Shown here: positions 54,490 through 64,000 of the stretch, piece by piece
Layout: every line of letters begins with the position of its first letter
Numbering within the stretch: the stretch's first letter is position 1
Assembly: GCF_000003815.2 (NCBI RefSeq)
Contig: NC_049987.1
Span: 1,714,843 to 1,778,842, forward strand
Reading direction: 5' to 3'
Length of the DNA stretch: 64,000 nt
Origin: Branchiostoma floridae
Lineage: Eukaryota > Chordata > Leptocardii > Amphioxiformes > Branchiostomatidae
The notes under the pieces: generated by a model
What the model was told of the DNA's origin: nothing
Seen by the model: the letters and a program-made list of their open reading frames with translations, nothing else
Database searches by the model: none
Made by a program: the position numbers and the translations under genes

Positions 54490-55260
54490 AGGTTGAATCT
54501 TACCTCTTGTCAGCGTCAATCTTCTCTCGCAGCGCTGAGCGACTTCTTCATGGGCGACTTCTTCCTTTAGCTTAGAGATCCCTCTCCCCATCGTTTTCTC
54601 TTTGCCTGCTGCACGACCTCAGCTTGGTTCTGCTTCACCTCCGTGAGTGTCCGGGCCACGCATACAGCTCCCTGTTGCTTATCTCTCTGGGCGGTGTTCC
54701 GAACGCGCCCTGTCGGCCATGCTGAGGCGTAGTTTGTCCTGTTAGGTGCCCGATGTCGTCCCTGGTATCATTGTGTGATTTGAGAAGTCATGCATGGGTT
54801 GACTTGCAGTTTCATGTAGATGCTGCAAGTTCTTCCACCCTTTTGGGGGTTTGTGAACATGAGTAATTTGGGTTCTCTTTTCGCCACGAAATGTTTGCTT
54901 CAATTGTCGCTGATGTTCATCTTGGTCATCGTTTCTGCTGATGAGTAGTCAACTGTGCCTCTGCATATTAGCTCATCCTTTAGCACATTTTTTTTTCATT
55001 GCCTAAAACGGATTGGGAATGGTTTGAGATGCCTTTTTAAATGTTACTGGGCCCTCCATGATGAATTTCTGTCTGTATTTGATGCCTGCTACAACCTTTT
55101 GATAATAACGGCGTTTCCAATAATCGTCTACTGATCTCATGTCTACAGGACAGAATGTCTCACTCGCTGTTTCCCGAACTCTAACTGGCGTGATTGTGAT
55201 CTCTTTTGAAGAGTCCCAGTACATCTCTTTATGTCAATCAAAATAACGTGTTTGTCGTCC
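54490..55260 (-). pseudogene. Decayed coding region, unknown family
   Basis: Several minus-strand patches read like one protein: VWMDDKHVILIDI, then (after an indel) KEMYWDSSKEITITPVRVRE, TASETFCPVDMRSVDDYWKR and RYYQKVVAGIKYRQKF to a stop near 55003. Further on come DELICRGTVDYSSAETMTKM, KHFVAKREPKLLMFTNPQKG, RVRNTAQRDKQQGAVCVART and LTEVKQNQAEVVQQAKRKRW down to about 54560. Repeated frame changes and stops show decay. I do not recognise the family. Confidence 0.4.
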
Positions 55261-55669
55261 ATCCAAACCTTGAAATGGAAGTGGAAGGGCTAGGGATGGG
55301 AGCTCGCCCATGTTGTTTTTGGATAGATCTTCATCCGACCCACCACTTTTTGTTATGAGATATATCTCTGGTCTTCCCACCTTGGCCTTGACATTTATTT
55401 GTATTCACTCAGTACTTTTTGTTGTACCCTTTACTAGTTAGAAAGACTGTAGTGCCATACATTGTTGATACAAGCTATAAGTTGTATACATGATTTGCTA
55501 AACGAGCGCCATCTTTCCAATGATGCAAATGGAAACAGATGCCTTGTTATTTATTCATTGTCTCTCACATGAAACTAACGCTCCTCGTCTCGCACTTCCT
55601 AAATGAGACAAATTCCTGGATTATGTAAGGGTGTGCCACGTGCACGTCTATTCTATGTGAAAGACATCA
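55261..55669. other. Nothing recognised
   Basis: No family resemblance or repeat structure seen. Confidence 0.35.
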
Positions 55670-56513
55670 CATCCTAGGCGGTCTATATATCTTTAACGAA
55701 GTCCATGAGCAATAATACATTGTTGTGTGACCAAAGTCCATGAGCGATAAAACTTCGTTGTGTGGGCAATCTCCTTTCCTATGTAAAACATGGTCCCAGG
55801 TTCCCCACTTCTTTGCTGCGCCAACTCTGTTTCTTCGCACTTTCTCTTGTTTTAAAGTTAATCGCCATCGTGCGTTCATCATATTTCCTGTCTGACTCTC
55901 GGGTACCCAGATGTACGATGACGTCATTATTATGTTCTACCACACCTGCTCAATGCTTTGCTCGTTGGATCCTACCGTTTTAATTTGTTTTCTGTTGAAG
56001 TTCTGCTGCTGACACGCGCCTTGTACTTCAGGAACCTGTACTAGGACAGTATCAAAAAATGTTCCATAGTATGTTTGAAATGTCTTATTTTCATGTTAAT
56101 ACAGTTGCTTAGCAACTCTATTGATGTCAATTTTCAAAGGATTTTTGCCAAAGAAAACTCTGGTTGTCCTGTCTTTAAGGCGTCCATTGAACAGCTCTGA
56201 CACGTCTCTGTATCTGACCCTTGCACTGCAATTTCTTTCCTTCTTTTTCTCCTTGAAACTGGTGAGTTCCTTTTTGTGCCTATGAGAGTTTGTTCCTTGC
56301 GTTTGGAGAGAACTGTGAGGAATATTTTCGCATGTCATCCCTCTCCTGAGAGTGCTTTGTTTTGGCCCAGTGGGTAAATTTGTGGTCAATCTTACCAACA
56401 TATTTGCAGAAGTTGAGGTAGTTCACTTCAAAGTCCTTGTGTCCCTGAAACTGGGCGTTTACTATGCATAGCGGTCCTGCTTGCCACTTGTGAAGGAACT
56501 TGATCCTTTTCAC
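55670..56513 (-). pseudogene. Decayed coding patches, possibly same gene as 54490-55260
   Basis: The minus strand gives KRIKFLHKWQAGPLCIVNAQ, KDFEVNYLNFCKYVGKIDHK and FTHWAKTKHSQERDDMRKYS (56513-56330). In another frame it gives KKERNCSARVRYRDVSELFN and GRLKDRTTRVFFGKNPLK (56240-56110). At 55927-55670 a third patch includes CPHNEVLSLMDFGHTT. Composition looks protein-like and all lie on one strand upstream of 54490-55260. No family is recognised; joining them is inference. Confidence 0.3.
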
Positions 56514-56715
56514 GAAACGCTATAGCTTACAGGAAATTACCTTAACCATTTCTCAGACCGATTGAGTAAATGCCTGTTCACTAGGGAAGGTTACTCAGTA
56601 ACCTTGTTACCCTGTTTGAACTTTAGGAGTGCGGCCTTCATCAGTGGCAGAACTGGCTGTAAGGTACGGTGCATCGACGGGAGACCTATGAAGTGAAGTT
56701 TGTTGAAGCGAATGT
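56514..56715. other. Unassigned DNA
   Basis: Nothing recognised. Confidence 0.35.
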
Positions 56716-57126
56716 TTAAGGTGGTCCCTACAAAGCTCACTTTGGCTAAATAAGACAACCCATTTTAAGCAATCCGGTTGGGCACTCTCACTACCTAACC
56801 GATATAGTATTACCCAACATGCAAATATATGGAAAAAACACCCCTATACGATATGGTCTAGTCAATATCTAATTACAAAACATGTCAAAGGTCATGGCCG
56901 TTACACTTTCTCCCCCCCATTGAGCATATGTCCTTATATGCTAATTAACCATAAATACAAGATGGGTGTAACAAACAATGCAAATGTTGGGTACAACTCT
57001 GCCATGGTGGCTTCTGCCACAAGTAAAATGCGGCAAGTGGCGGTTCTTTGCAATGTACTCACGCAGACCGTGATGCTTTCTGTGGTGAGTGGTTCAGTCA
57101 ACAATCCCCCAACTTTACCACCTTAA
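56716..57126. mobile_element. Candidate small TTAA element (MITE)
   Basis: TTAAGGTGGT at 56716 and its inverse ACCACCTTAA ending at 57126 bracket about 400 bp, compatible with TTAA duplication and a short GGTGGT terminus. Two octamer-like ATGCAAAT words lie inside (about 56820 and 56977). The inverted ends are short, so chance is possible. Confidence 0.3.
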
Positions 57127-58075
57127 TGTGTCAGCCATAGTTCCAAGGCATGATGGATGGGTCCGGTACTACACAGCTAGATAGCAGCTGGGTGTGATCA
57201 AAATGCTCTCGCAGATTATATGAATGATTTTATTTTGTGAAAACGTTGCAGCTAGCTAGCTGAATTGTGAATTACTTACAGGAGTCAAGCTACAAGCATA
57301 TATGAATTAGTCAGATAAATGGGATAAAATAACTTATCTATTAAACTTCGAGTAAGAACAGCATAAAATCTAAAAGGCACAATTTAAAACGGAGTCCACA
57401 CTTGAATAAAACCAGTCTAAAAAGTGTCACAAAACATCCTTCTATACTAATTTTGCCTTCATACGAAAGAAAACATTATAAAACTGAAGAAATATACCTG
57501 GGCCACAGAGAGACACAAAATGTGTGGCTACCATTCATAGCGCCACCTATCATCCTGATTTGTGCAACATGTGTCAATGAAGAGTTCCCCTACCTCCTGC
57601 TGCCACCTAAGCCACAGTTCAGGGGACACAGAGATGGAGAACTGCTCTAAACGACCACCAGCTGCAAGATCCTGCCCTGGGTTTTGAGAATTTGCTACCA
57701 GCTCGGATGCCATTCCTCGTCTTCTCCACCATCACCATAGTCATCTGTACCCTCTCGTGTATCTGCAGCAAATTGACATTTGCATACTGGAAATACCGCG
57801 AGGGTGCAGACAAGTAAGGCAGCAAATCACAAACAATATATGTATATAAATGGAATCCTGTTAGTCCTACAGCCACGAGTTTTTGACCATGTGGTCCAGA
57901 CTCAGCAGTACTGCAGGCAGGTTCATGTGCAGGGCCTTACACTTTGTCGTGGATCAGCCATCGGGTATCTACAGCGTTCTTCATTGAGCTCTGGATGATG
58001 TCATGAAACTGCAAAACAATACAGTCTACACTACAGTCAGTCCTACCTACAATAAATATTACATTTTTTTTTAGC
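57127..58075. other. No confirmed gene
   Basis: Overlapping short frames at 57402-57998 on both strands. The minus strand near 57720-57540 has coding-like patches (VANSQNPGQDLAAGGRLEQF) without family match. Confidence 0.35.
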
Positions 58076-58282
58076 TTAGACTTTTTGTATTGTCACTTTT
58101 ACAGGAATCTCAATGTTTGCAATGCCAATGAGTAGGCTTGTTTTGTACAGCCAATCTGGATCTGGTACAGGCTGGGAATCGTGGAAGCCGAGTTGCCATA
58201 GAAGTGGAAGAGTTCTCCAATGTATAATTTTAAACCATTTCTGGTCTGGAAAGGCCCCGCTCGCTTCCCGGACTACCAGCCG
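58076..58282 (-). other. Open minus-strand frame running into the gap
   Basis: LVVREASGAFPDQKWFKIIH, WRTLPLLWQLGFHDS and PDPDWLYKTSLLIGIANIEI end at a stop at 58076-58078; the upstream part is hidden by N. Natural composition but no recognised domain. Confidence 0.25.
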
Positions 58283-58587
58283 NNNNNNNNNNNNNNNNNN
58301 NNNNNNNNNNNNNNNNNNNNNNNNNNNNNNNNNNNNNNNNNNNNNNNNNNNNNNNNNNNNNNNNNNNNNNNNNNNNNNNNNNNNNNNNNNNNNNNNNNNN
58401 NNNNNNNNNNNNNNNNNNNNNNNNNNNNNNNNNNNNNNNNNNNNNNNNNNNNNNNNNNNNNNNNNNNNNNNNNNNNNNNNNNNNNNNNNNNNNNNNNNNN
58501 NNNNNNNNNNNNNNNNNNNNNNNNNNNNNNNNNNNNNNNNNNNNNNNNNNNNNNNNNNNNNNNNNNNNNNNNNNNNNNNNNNNNNNN
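58283..58587. other. Assembly gap (N run)
   Basis: 305 bases are N; frames across it are artefacts. Confidence 1.
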
Positions 58588-58889
58588 ACCGGCGACGCAT
58601 TGGGCTATCCAGGCATAAAGGCCGAGAGACTTATTCAAATAAAAGATGCACAGCGCAATGTCTACTTCAACATCATTCTTTAATTCATTGAACACACAGT
58701 ACACATTGAAAATAGATCTCAATCGGAAGAACGTCTATGAACACATGTTACATACAGAAAACTTTTTTTATTATTTGCAAAACAAATCGTGCGTTACACA
58801 AAACATGCAGATCCTACTCGTTAGATCGAATTTCTGGTCCAAACGTCTCCAAGTTAGTCATCAACACAGTCTCAAACTAAAATTTACCT
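58588..58889. other. Unassigned DNA between gap and pogo relic
   Basis: GGTAAAT on the minus strand near 58885 could be a donor for the pogo relic; otherwise nothing recognised. Confidence 0.3.
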
Positions 58890-59502
58890 GTGCGGTTTGG
58901 AAAGGCAGAGGTAATCTTTTGCCCAGTGTCCTCTTTGATAACGTCTGGTACACTGATCTCTCCCAAGCTTGGACCAGCCACGTTTAACATTCCTGTAATC
59001 AGGCCTCCTTGGAGAAGGGTGGCAACGACTGCCCTGAGCTCTTCTGCAAACAGGTCGGTGTAGTGGGTGACGAATCGCTGATTCAGTTATTTCTTAAGGA
59101 GGTCTTTACGTCCCCTTTGCAGTCCAGCGGCTGGAGTTCCCCCGTACAACTCGCGGGCACGTACACCGGGTAAATAACTGTCCTTTAACTTCTGTAGCAG
59201 CGCGGGGCAGCGGTGCGCTTTGCAGACGCCAAATATGGCGAAAGCCGGCTGGTCGGGGAGTCCGAGAGCTTTTCGCTGAACTGTCACGTACGGGACCGGG
59301 ATGATGATTTTGTCTGTGTAGCGGTTTATTGTTGATGGGTTGGACCAGTGCGTCTCGCTGTGGTGGATTTTTCACTCCTCCGGGAAGTGAAACTTCTTGT
59401 TTTCCCCTGATAAAGGACGTGCGGCGGGAGGAGCTGGCCTGCCAGGTTGATCGACAGGAAGGTGGTGATCTGCCGCTTGTCATTCATACCTACGATAGGC
59501 AC
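58890..59502 (-). pseudogene. pogo/Jerky-type DDE_1 transposase relic
   Basis: On the minus strand an acceptor (TTTTTCTTCAAATTCAG) leads to VPIVGMNDKRQITTFLSINL, AGQLLPPHVLYQGKTRS and, after a frame change, KFHFPEE, a TGA where Trp is expected, KIHHSETHWSNPSTINRYTD and KIIIP, then LGLPDQPAFAIFGVCKAHRC. A TAA after DLLKK (about 59089) precedes LNQRFVTHYTDLFAEELRAV and LLQGGLITGMLNVAG. DKRQIT...LLP-x-x-YQGKT...HWSN and FAIFDxFKAH are hallmarks of DDE_1. Here the catalytic Asp of IFD reads Gly. The element is dead by a frameshift, two stops and loss of the Asp. Confidence 0.72.
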
Positions 59503-59706
59503 CTGAATTTGAAGAAAAAAATACGCAAAGACACCTAAAAACAGCGAATACATACATGTAAAACATTCAACTTAGAATTTCAAATATTGGCAACGCATAT
59601 TAGGACGAGTTACCTTTGCAATACACATTCGGATTCTATAACTATTTTATAAAACAGTGTGCTGTAGCATCACATACTGATAGAGATTTCCTTAAACAGG
59701 GCTCGA
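59503..59706. other. Unassigned DNA
   Basis: Nothing recognised. Confidence 0.35.
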
Positions 59707-59960
59707 AATACCACCTGCATATGCAGGTTAGTGCGGGTAAAACTGGAGCAGTGCAGGTATTTCTGGTGTCTACCTGCACCTAACCTGCACTGGTCCATGT
59801 ACTGGGTTTTATACATAAATGTCATTTGATATAGGTGTATGCGGATTGCTGTTAGCAGCATTGAATGTTACCCCTTATAAAGTGCTAAAAACAGCAATGG
59901 TTCCTGAACAATTTTGATATGATCCATACTTCCTAAATTCAGACTGGTGCAGGTAAAAAT
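59707..59960. repeat. CACCTGCA/TGCAGGTG-rich palindromic repeat
   Basis: A perfect palindrome ACCTGCATATGCAGGT lies at 59713-59728. TGCAGGTA recurs near 59755 and 59948, and its inverse ACCTGCAC twice near 59777-59792. The arrangement suggests an imperfect fold-back repeat about 80-250 bp long. Confidence 0.5.
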
Positions 59961-60419
59961 TAAAAAAAAAAAAACTTACACAAGCAGGAAGCTGCAGCCT
60001 TCCTGAATTGGGTAAGATTCGTAACATTAGGTATCATAAAAAAAATGGCATGAACATAGAAATGAAGGTTATATTACAAATGATCGGCAAGCAAACAGCC
60101 GGAAGGAGAGCAAGAAACCTGTTAACATTGCTACGCAATTGAGTCATTGTACAGTCTTACAGATCAATCAAAGAATTTATTCAGCGTAGCAGATTTCATG
60201 TACATATGAATGTGGACATGATCTGAATAGGTCGCTAATTTACAGTGTTTAAAATCGAGGTGTTAAAATCGTAAACGGAGGAGAGACATTGACATATGAA
60301 ACATGCTTAAAAACTACGTACATATAGTCTTTATAGAATACAAACATATGTAGTCATTCGTTTTGAAAAGAATTAGAAATTGCACTTTGTGAACATTTCA
60401 AACTGCCTGTAAAATTAGA
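59961..60419. other. No recognised gene; probable 3' flank of the LINE
   Basis: Nothing recognised; part may be the 3' untranslated region of the minus-strand LINE that ends coding at 60420. Confidence 0.35.
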
Positions 60420-62204
60420 TTAAAACGAGTTGTTGTGGAGCGCTGTGGCTCGGTACAAGAAAGATCGTTTGAGTCTTTCGGTCCTGCATTTAGGTAGTGT
60501 TCGGTGACTGGAGTTACGCAATGTTCGTCCTGTTGCAACCTCCCTGTCGTCAGGGACCATAAAGTGCAAAGGATGGTCACTGGCTAGCATCTGTGTGTAT
60601 AGCGATCTTGCAGCGTTTTCTCGTCTGGACTGCAGGGTGGGCAAGGGAGCTAACGACGCTGGATTGCTGCTGTGTCCGTAGATGATACGCAGAGCTCGTT
60701 TCTGTACGCGTTCGAGAGTGTTCCTTTGAGACTCAGTGCATCCAACGAAGACAACGTGGGCATATTCCAACACTGGCCTCACCAGTGTAGTGTAGACGGT
60801 TAACAGGTCTTTAGGAGGCATGCCGCCCTTGGCCAGTAAGCGGAGAAAGTATAGTCGTTTGGAGCCCTTCGTTGTCACGTGTTTGATATGGCTGTCCAAT
60901 CTGAGGTTGGAATGTTACCTTAAAACCCAGGTAAGTCGCACAGTCAACCACTGGCACTACTTTCCCCCCCCAAGAGTAAGGGGAGGGGGCTCGGGAGGGT
61001 GTTTGGAGAAGCACAGTCTGAGTTCGTAGGATTTGTCCCCATTCATGATCATGTTTTTGTCCGCTGCCCAGGAGTCCAGTTGTGTGGCTTCTTGTTGCAT
61101 GGTGTCATCAATCTCGACAGCATCACAAGGAATGGTGCGAGACAGACCTATATCATCCGCATAGCCGGTGTTATCGGTGGTCTCATACTTGGTGGTTCTT
61201 GTAGACATGTACACAAGAAACAGGTAAGGGGATAGTACCCCACCTTGGGGGACCCCAGAGGTGACAAAGCGCCAACTGCTGTACTGGTTGTTGGTGACCA
61301 CGCGTTGGGTCCTGCCGGATAGATAGCTGGAGATCCAAGCAAGCATCCTAGGGGGAGTACCACGGGCATCCAGATGTTGTAGCAGTATTCCGTGGTCGAC
61401 TCTGTCAAAAGCCTTTGACATATCAGCCAGGAGCACACGGACCATTGATGTCTTCTTGGTGTCTAAACTTTGCAACCAGGACTGGTACACTTTCAGGATA
61501 GCGACAGTGGTCGAGGCTTTTGGCATGTAGGCATACTGATCCCGTATCCAGGGCTTCATAATAGGTAGAAATCTGTTCAGCACAAGCCTTTCTTGTACCT
61601 TTCCGAGGGTCGAGATAAGGGAGATAGGCCGCCAATCCTTCTTGCTTGCAGGAACAGACGTTTTTGGTATGGGGCAAACATTCGCCATTTTCCACACGGA
61701 AGGCACGTATCCGGAGTTGTAAGAGGAGTTTATCAGGTGAGTCACGACTGGAGCTAGGTCTTCATGGTACACAATGAGAACCCAGTTTGGAATGCCGTCA
61801 GGTCCACCTGATTTCCTAGTGTTAAGACTCCTTAAGATGGCTTTAACTTGGCCAATGCTGCAGAGGTCATCGGAGTTGGAGGGGAGCTGGAGTGGGAAGA
61901 GACTGTAGGCTCTACTGTCCGACCACGCTTCCGGAAAGAAGTCGTTTAGTGCGTCCGCAACTCGATCGTCTGGGACATCAGAGATGGTGACTATCCCCTT
62001 TGATTTCTGTGTGCGTCCAAGTTCATTATTGACAAAGTTCCACCATTCTCGTGGATTCTCCTTCTTTAACATACCGATACATCTGTTATAGTGGCTAATC
62101 TTCTGCTTTCTGATGAGTGTCTGGACCCAGTTACGAAGTTTTTTCCACTTCTCTGTTTTGCCGTGCTTCTTGTAGGCTGACTGTCTTTTCTTGATAGCGG
62201 CCAT
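60420..62204 (-). pseudogene. LINE reverse transcriptase (Jockey/CR1-like), frameshifted
   Basis: The minus-strand frame 62204-60957 (415 codons) has the reverse transcriptase motifs in order: RKSGGPDGIPNWVL, WRPISLISTLGKVQERLVLN, VLLADMSKAFDRVDH (first catalytic Asp), SGVPQGGVLSPYLF and TGYADDIGLS (YADD). Around a C run at 60961-60969 the sense changes frame (GGKVVPVVDCATYLGFKV), then again near 60905 to LDSHIKHVTTKGSKRLYFLR, LVRPVLEYAHVVF and LERVQKRALRIIYG, stopping at 60420. Two frame changes break an otherwise well-preserved enzyme that copies LINE RNA into DNA at the target. The endonuclease is absent (5' truncation at about 62204). Confidence 0.85.
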
Positions 62205-62205
62205 G

Positions 62206-62278
62206 ATCTGTGCTTCTCAGCCTTTCAGTACCGGCCTTTCAGATCTGTGCTTCTCAGCCATTCAGTACTGGCCTTTGG
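62206..62278 (+). repeat. 37-bp tandem duplication at the LINE 5' end
   Basis: ATCTGTGCTTCTCAGCC(T/A)TTCAGTAC(C/T)GGCCTTT is present twice, at 62206 and 62243. It lies immediately upstream (in the minus sense) of the truncated LINE. Confidence 0.85.
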
Positions 62279-63086
62279 CACACCTCAGCTGCCTGCCTGA
62301 GGCTGTGGCTGGTTGGGAGGCACGAAATCGTGAAGCGGATGGTTTGGCATCAACATGTCCTTGAACAGCTTGATTGCTGCTGCCTCTCTCCTGTCCTTCC
62401 AAAGGCTTCTTCTTGTCCTTACATCCAAGGTCGTCAGGCTCAGAACCCTGAGTGTTGCTGGAGATCAGAGATGAAGACAGCCTCCATCAGGGCCTGACTT
62501 TGACCGCTCTGTCCTTCTCTGGATGTACTGACTTGTATGAACTGACCTGGGTGATGACAGGTGCTGGCACGGCCACCTGCCTCCAGGGTGCCCCGATCAG
62601 AACTGTAAATTTTAAGAAGTGGAACCACATTCTATAATCATGTTTTGTAATCACTACACCAGACATTGGTCATTAACATTCCGAATATGGCCACACCTTA
62701 TAATCGTCGATACAATACAATAGTTCAATACAATGCAGAAATACACAGGCAATGCTAAATAATGTAGAACGACACTGTTTCTATTCTACCTGGTCTAATA
62801 CAGCCAAAATGTTGTGCTTCGCAACAGACAAGACTTAAACGTGTATACCTACCAATCCTCTTATCTCCGCTCCGGAGTACTTCCATTCGCACTGAATAAT
62901 GCAAACATCTTTAAATAACCACGAGGGGACATAACCACATTGATTTACATGCAAAGCAGGGGCCGACACAGAATCTACAACCATGATACACAAGCACACC
63001 CAGCCGAATTACTTTCACCATCAGAACCGCGAGACACGAAGTGGTCTGTCTCTGCTTAACACTACGTTGAAACTATATCATCCGAG
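62279..63086. other. No recognised gene
   Basis: Short frames at 62210-62637 and 62983-63219 lack similarity. Confidence 0.4.
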
Positions 63087-63480
63087 TCAGTCCAATGCAA
63101 AGTCGTCCAGGTACGTCGGTCTTCGGCGTTGTCGTCGCGGTTTCGGGACGTCAGCATCATGGCACATTAAAGGCCTCTCCTCTTCGCCGGCATCAGAGTG
63201 GTCAGGACAGGTCGGGTAGTCGCTGAAGACGTCCTGGTCTGGATACACTGCACCCTGGTTAGCTAGCCGTGTCTGCCTCGGCTGAGCAAGAGTCCTCGGG
63301 ACGGTCACCTCGTCCTGATCCGCCTCCTCACCAGACTGCTGGTTGGAAACTGCCTTGCAGCAAGAGATATAGCAAGGAGTGTGTTTTCTCGTATTGTATG
63401 CAAACTGGAACGCAGACAAGTGTGCATCTTAGTGTCGATAGGTGGGCGCGCAAGATATTCCCATATCTTGTTGAAGCGAT
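63087..63480 (-). pseudogene. LTR-retrotransposon pol C-terminus (Gypsy-like), truncated
   Basis: Minus-strand sense DAHLSAFQFAYNTRKHT (just after a TAA) is the integrase-core FAYN-x-x-x-H block of Ty3/Gypsy-type pol. The usual following SPYxLMFGR region is lost. The frame continues SNQQSGEEADQDEVTVPRTL and an acidic stretch, and ends with a basic PRRQRRRPTYLDDFALD, a typical pol tail. Integrase inserts the element's DNA into chromosomes. No long terminal repeat was identified. The overlapping plus frames are shadows. Confidence 0.45.
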
Positions 63481-63540
63481 CAAAAACACCGTCTGACTGG
63501 GATGGTACGGCGTCGTCCGAGTCTTACGAGCAAATGTCTG

Positions 63541-64000
63541 TAAGGATCAAACAATGGTGGCAAAGGTCAAAAAATAGATTTGGCTCATATTTTGCACAGT
63601 GATAGTACTTGGTCCACAACCCCTCAAAATAGCTTTCTTTTAGATCAAAACTCCTTGTTGCCATGGTAACGGGCAAACAAAGTTTTCTGGCCATTTTTCC
63701 CAATTTTCGCATCTCAAAAACACAGAAATCAGCATATTTTACGGCACTGTCTCGGCAACACCTTTAAACCTATCATCAAAACAAAACAAGATCTGAATAG
63801 ACCAACATTTTGGCTTTTTAAAAATTGTTGTGAAATTTCCAAAGTCGTACATTTTCGTTCTTGGGCAGCCTGAAAACAGTGCAATGCTTCAAGCTTCAAA
63901 AAAATTTGATTTTTGGCCCAACTTTGTAACGCTATAAGTGCCAAGCTGGTAATTTTTTTGGCTTGAAATTTGTACCATATACAGATCCCTTAAATATCTA
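63541..64000. repeat. Repeat-like DNA with an X-box word, related to 6131 family
   Basis: TTGTTGCCATGGTAACGGG at 63656 parallels GTTGCCATGGCAACGGG at 6184. AACTTTGTAACGCTATAAGT followed by CCAA resembles ACTTTAACGTCGTATAGCTC near 6067. Similarity is patchy, so membership in the same family is tentative. No coding signal. Confidence 0.4.

Noticed and set aside
58076-58722. Frames across the second N run
   Set aside because: Same artefact; only the minus-strand end before the gap (58076-58282) is kept as a weak feature.
61148-61695. Shadow frames within the LINE reverse transcriptase
   Set aside because: They lie in other frames over the motif-bearing 415-codon frame.
1-64000. CRISPR arrays, bacterial operons or ribosome-binding sites
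   Set aside because: No regularly spaced repeats with unique spacers and no prokaryotic gene organisation; splice sites and element types show an animal genome.

Overview
The window is eukaryotic, metazoan, non-coding-rich DNA from a draft assembly: it has two runs of N, splice-flanked exons, no operons, and a dense mixture of transposable-element relics. The combination of PIF/Harbinger, Tigger/pogo, P-element (THAP9-like), KDZ-like, Crypton-like, DUF4218-containing and APE-type LINE sequences fits an invertebrate animal. A lancelet (Branchiostoma) is my best guess, but that is inference from element types; nothing here proves the species. I found no gene that I would confidently call an intact host gene, no rRNA, no true tRNA gene and no CRISPR array.

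Layout. 0-2.8 kb: AT-rich repeats and a decayed SANT-like frame. 2.77-9.36 kb: one full-length PIF/Harbinger element with terminal inverted repeats (TIRs) and a TTA target duplication. It carries two convergent, dead genes (a MADF/Myb-like accessory protein on + and a DDE transposase on -) and has itself been invaded by a piggyBac-like TTAA element that holds a tRNA-derived SINE. 10.7-11.8 kb: two small phase-matched exons of unknown family. 11.8-12.6 kb: assembly gap. 13.0-13.9 kb: LINE 3' end. 16.8-19.4 kb: candidate TIR element. 19.4-21.3 kb: broken DUF4218-type gene. 22.4-23.6 kb: KDZ-like exon and a terminal exon with a poly(A) signal. 25.4-29.7 kb: a repeat apparently split by a 3.3 kb insertion that contains a 162-bp tandem array and a 624-bp duplication. 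31.1-32.3 kb: four pieces of a P-element transposase C-terminal half.

38.5-42.2 kb: LINE 3' end next to a Crypton-like relic, then a Tigger transposase interrupted by a second Harbinger element (TAA duplication), whose SANT gene is in turn interrupted by a LINE. 43-44.4 and 50-51.3 kb: two related LINE copies; one carries a 129-bp hairpin insertion with 13-bp target duplications, and the other supplies the empty site. 46.0 kb: Crypton-like C-terminus. 48.2 kb: LINE C-terminus. 52-56.5 kb: unrecognised decayed coding frames and a possible THAP finger. 58.3 kb: second gap. 58.9-59.5 kb: pogo-type DDE relic. 60.4-62.2 kb: LINE reverse transcriptase with an intact YADD motif but frameshifts. 63.1-63.5 kb: probable LTR-retrotransposon pol end.

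Functionally the window is a transposon graveyard. The genes do not form a pathway. Their interest lies in nesting order, in how few lesions separate some copies from function, and in transcription-factor-like motifs (RFX X-box, CRE) carried by repeats.
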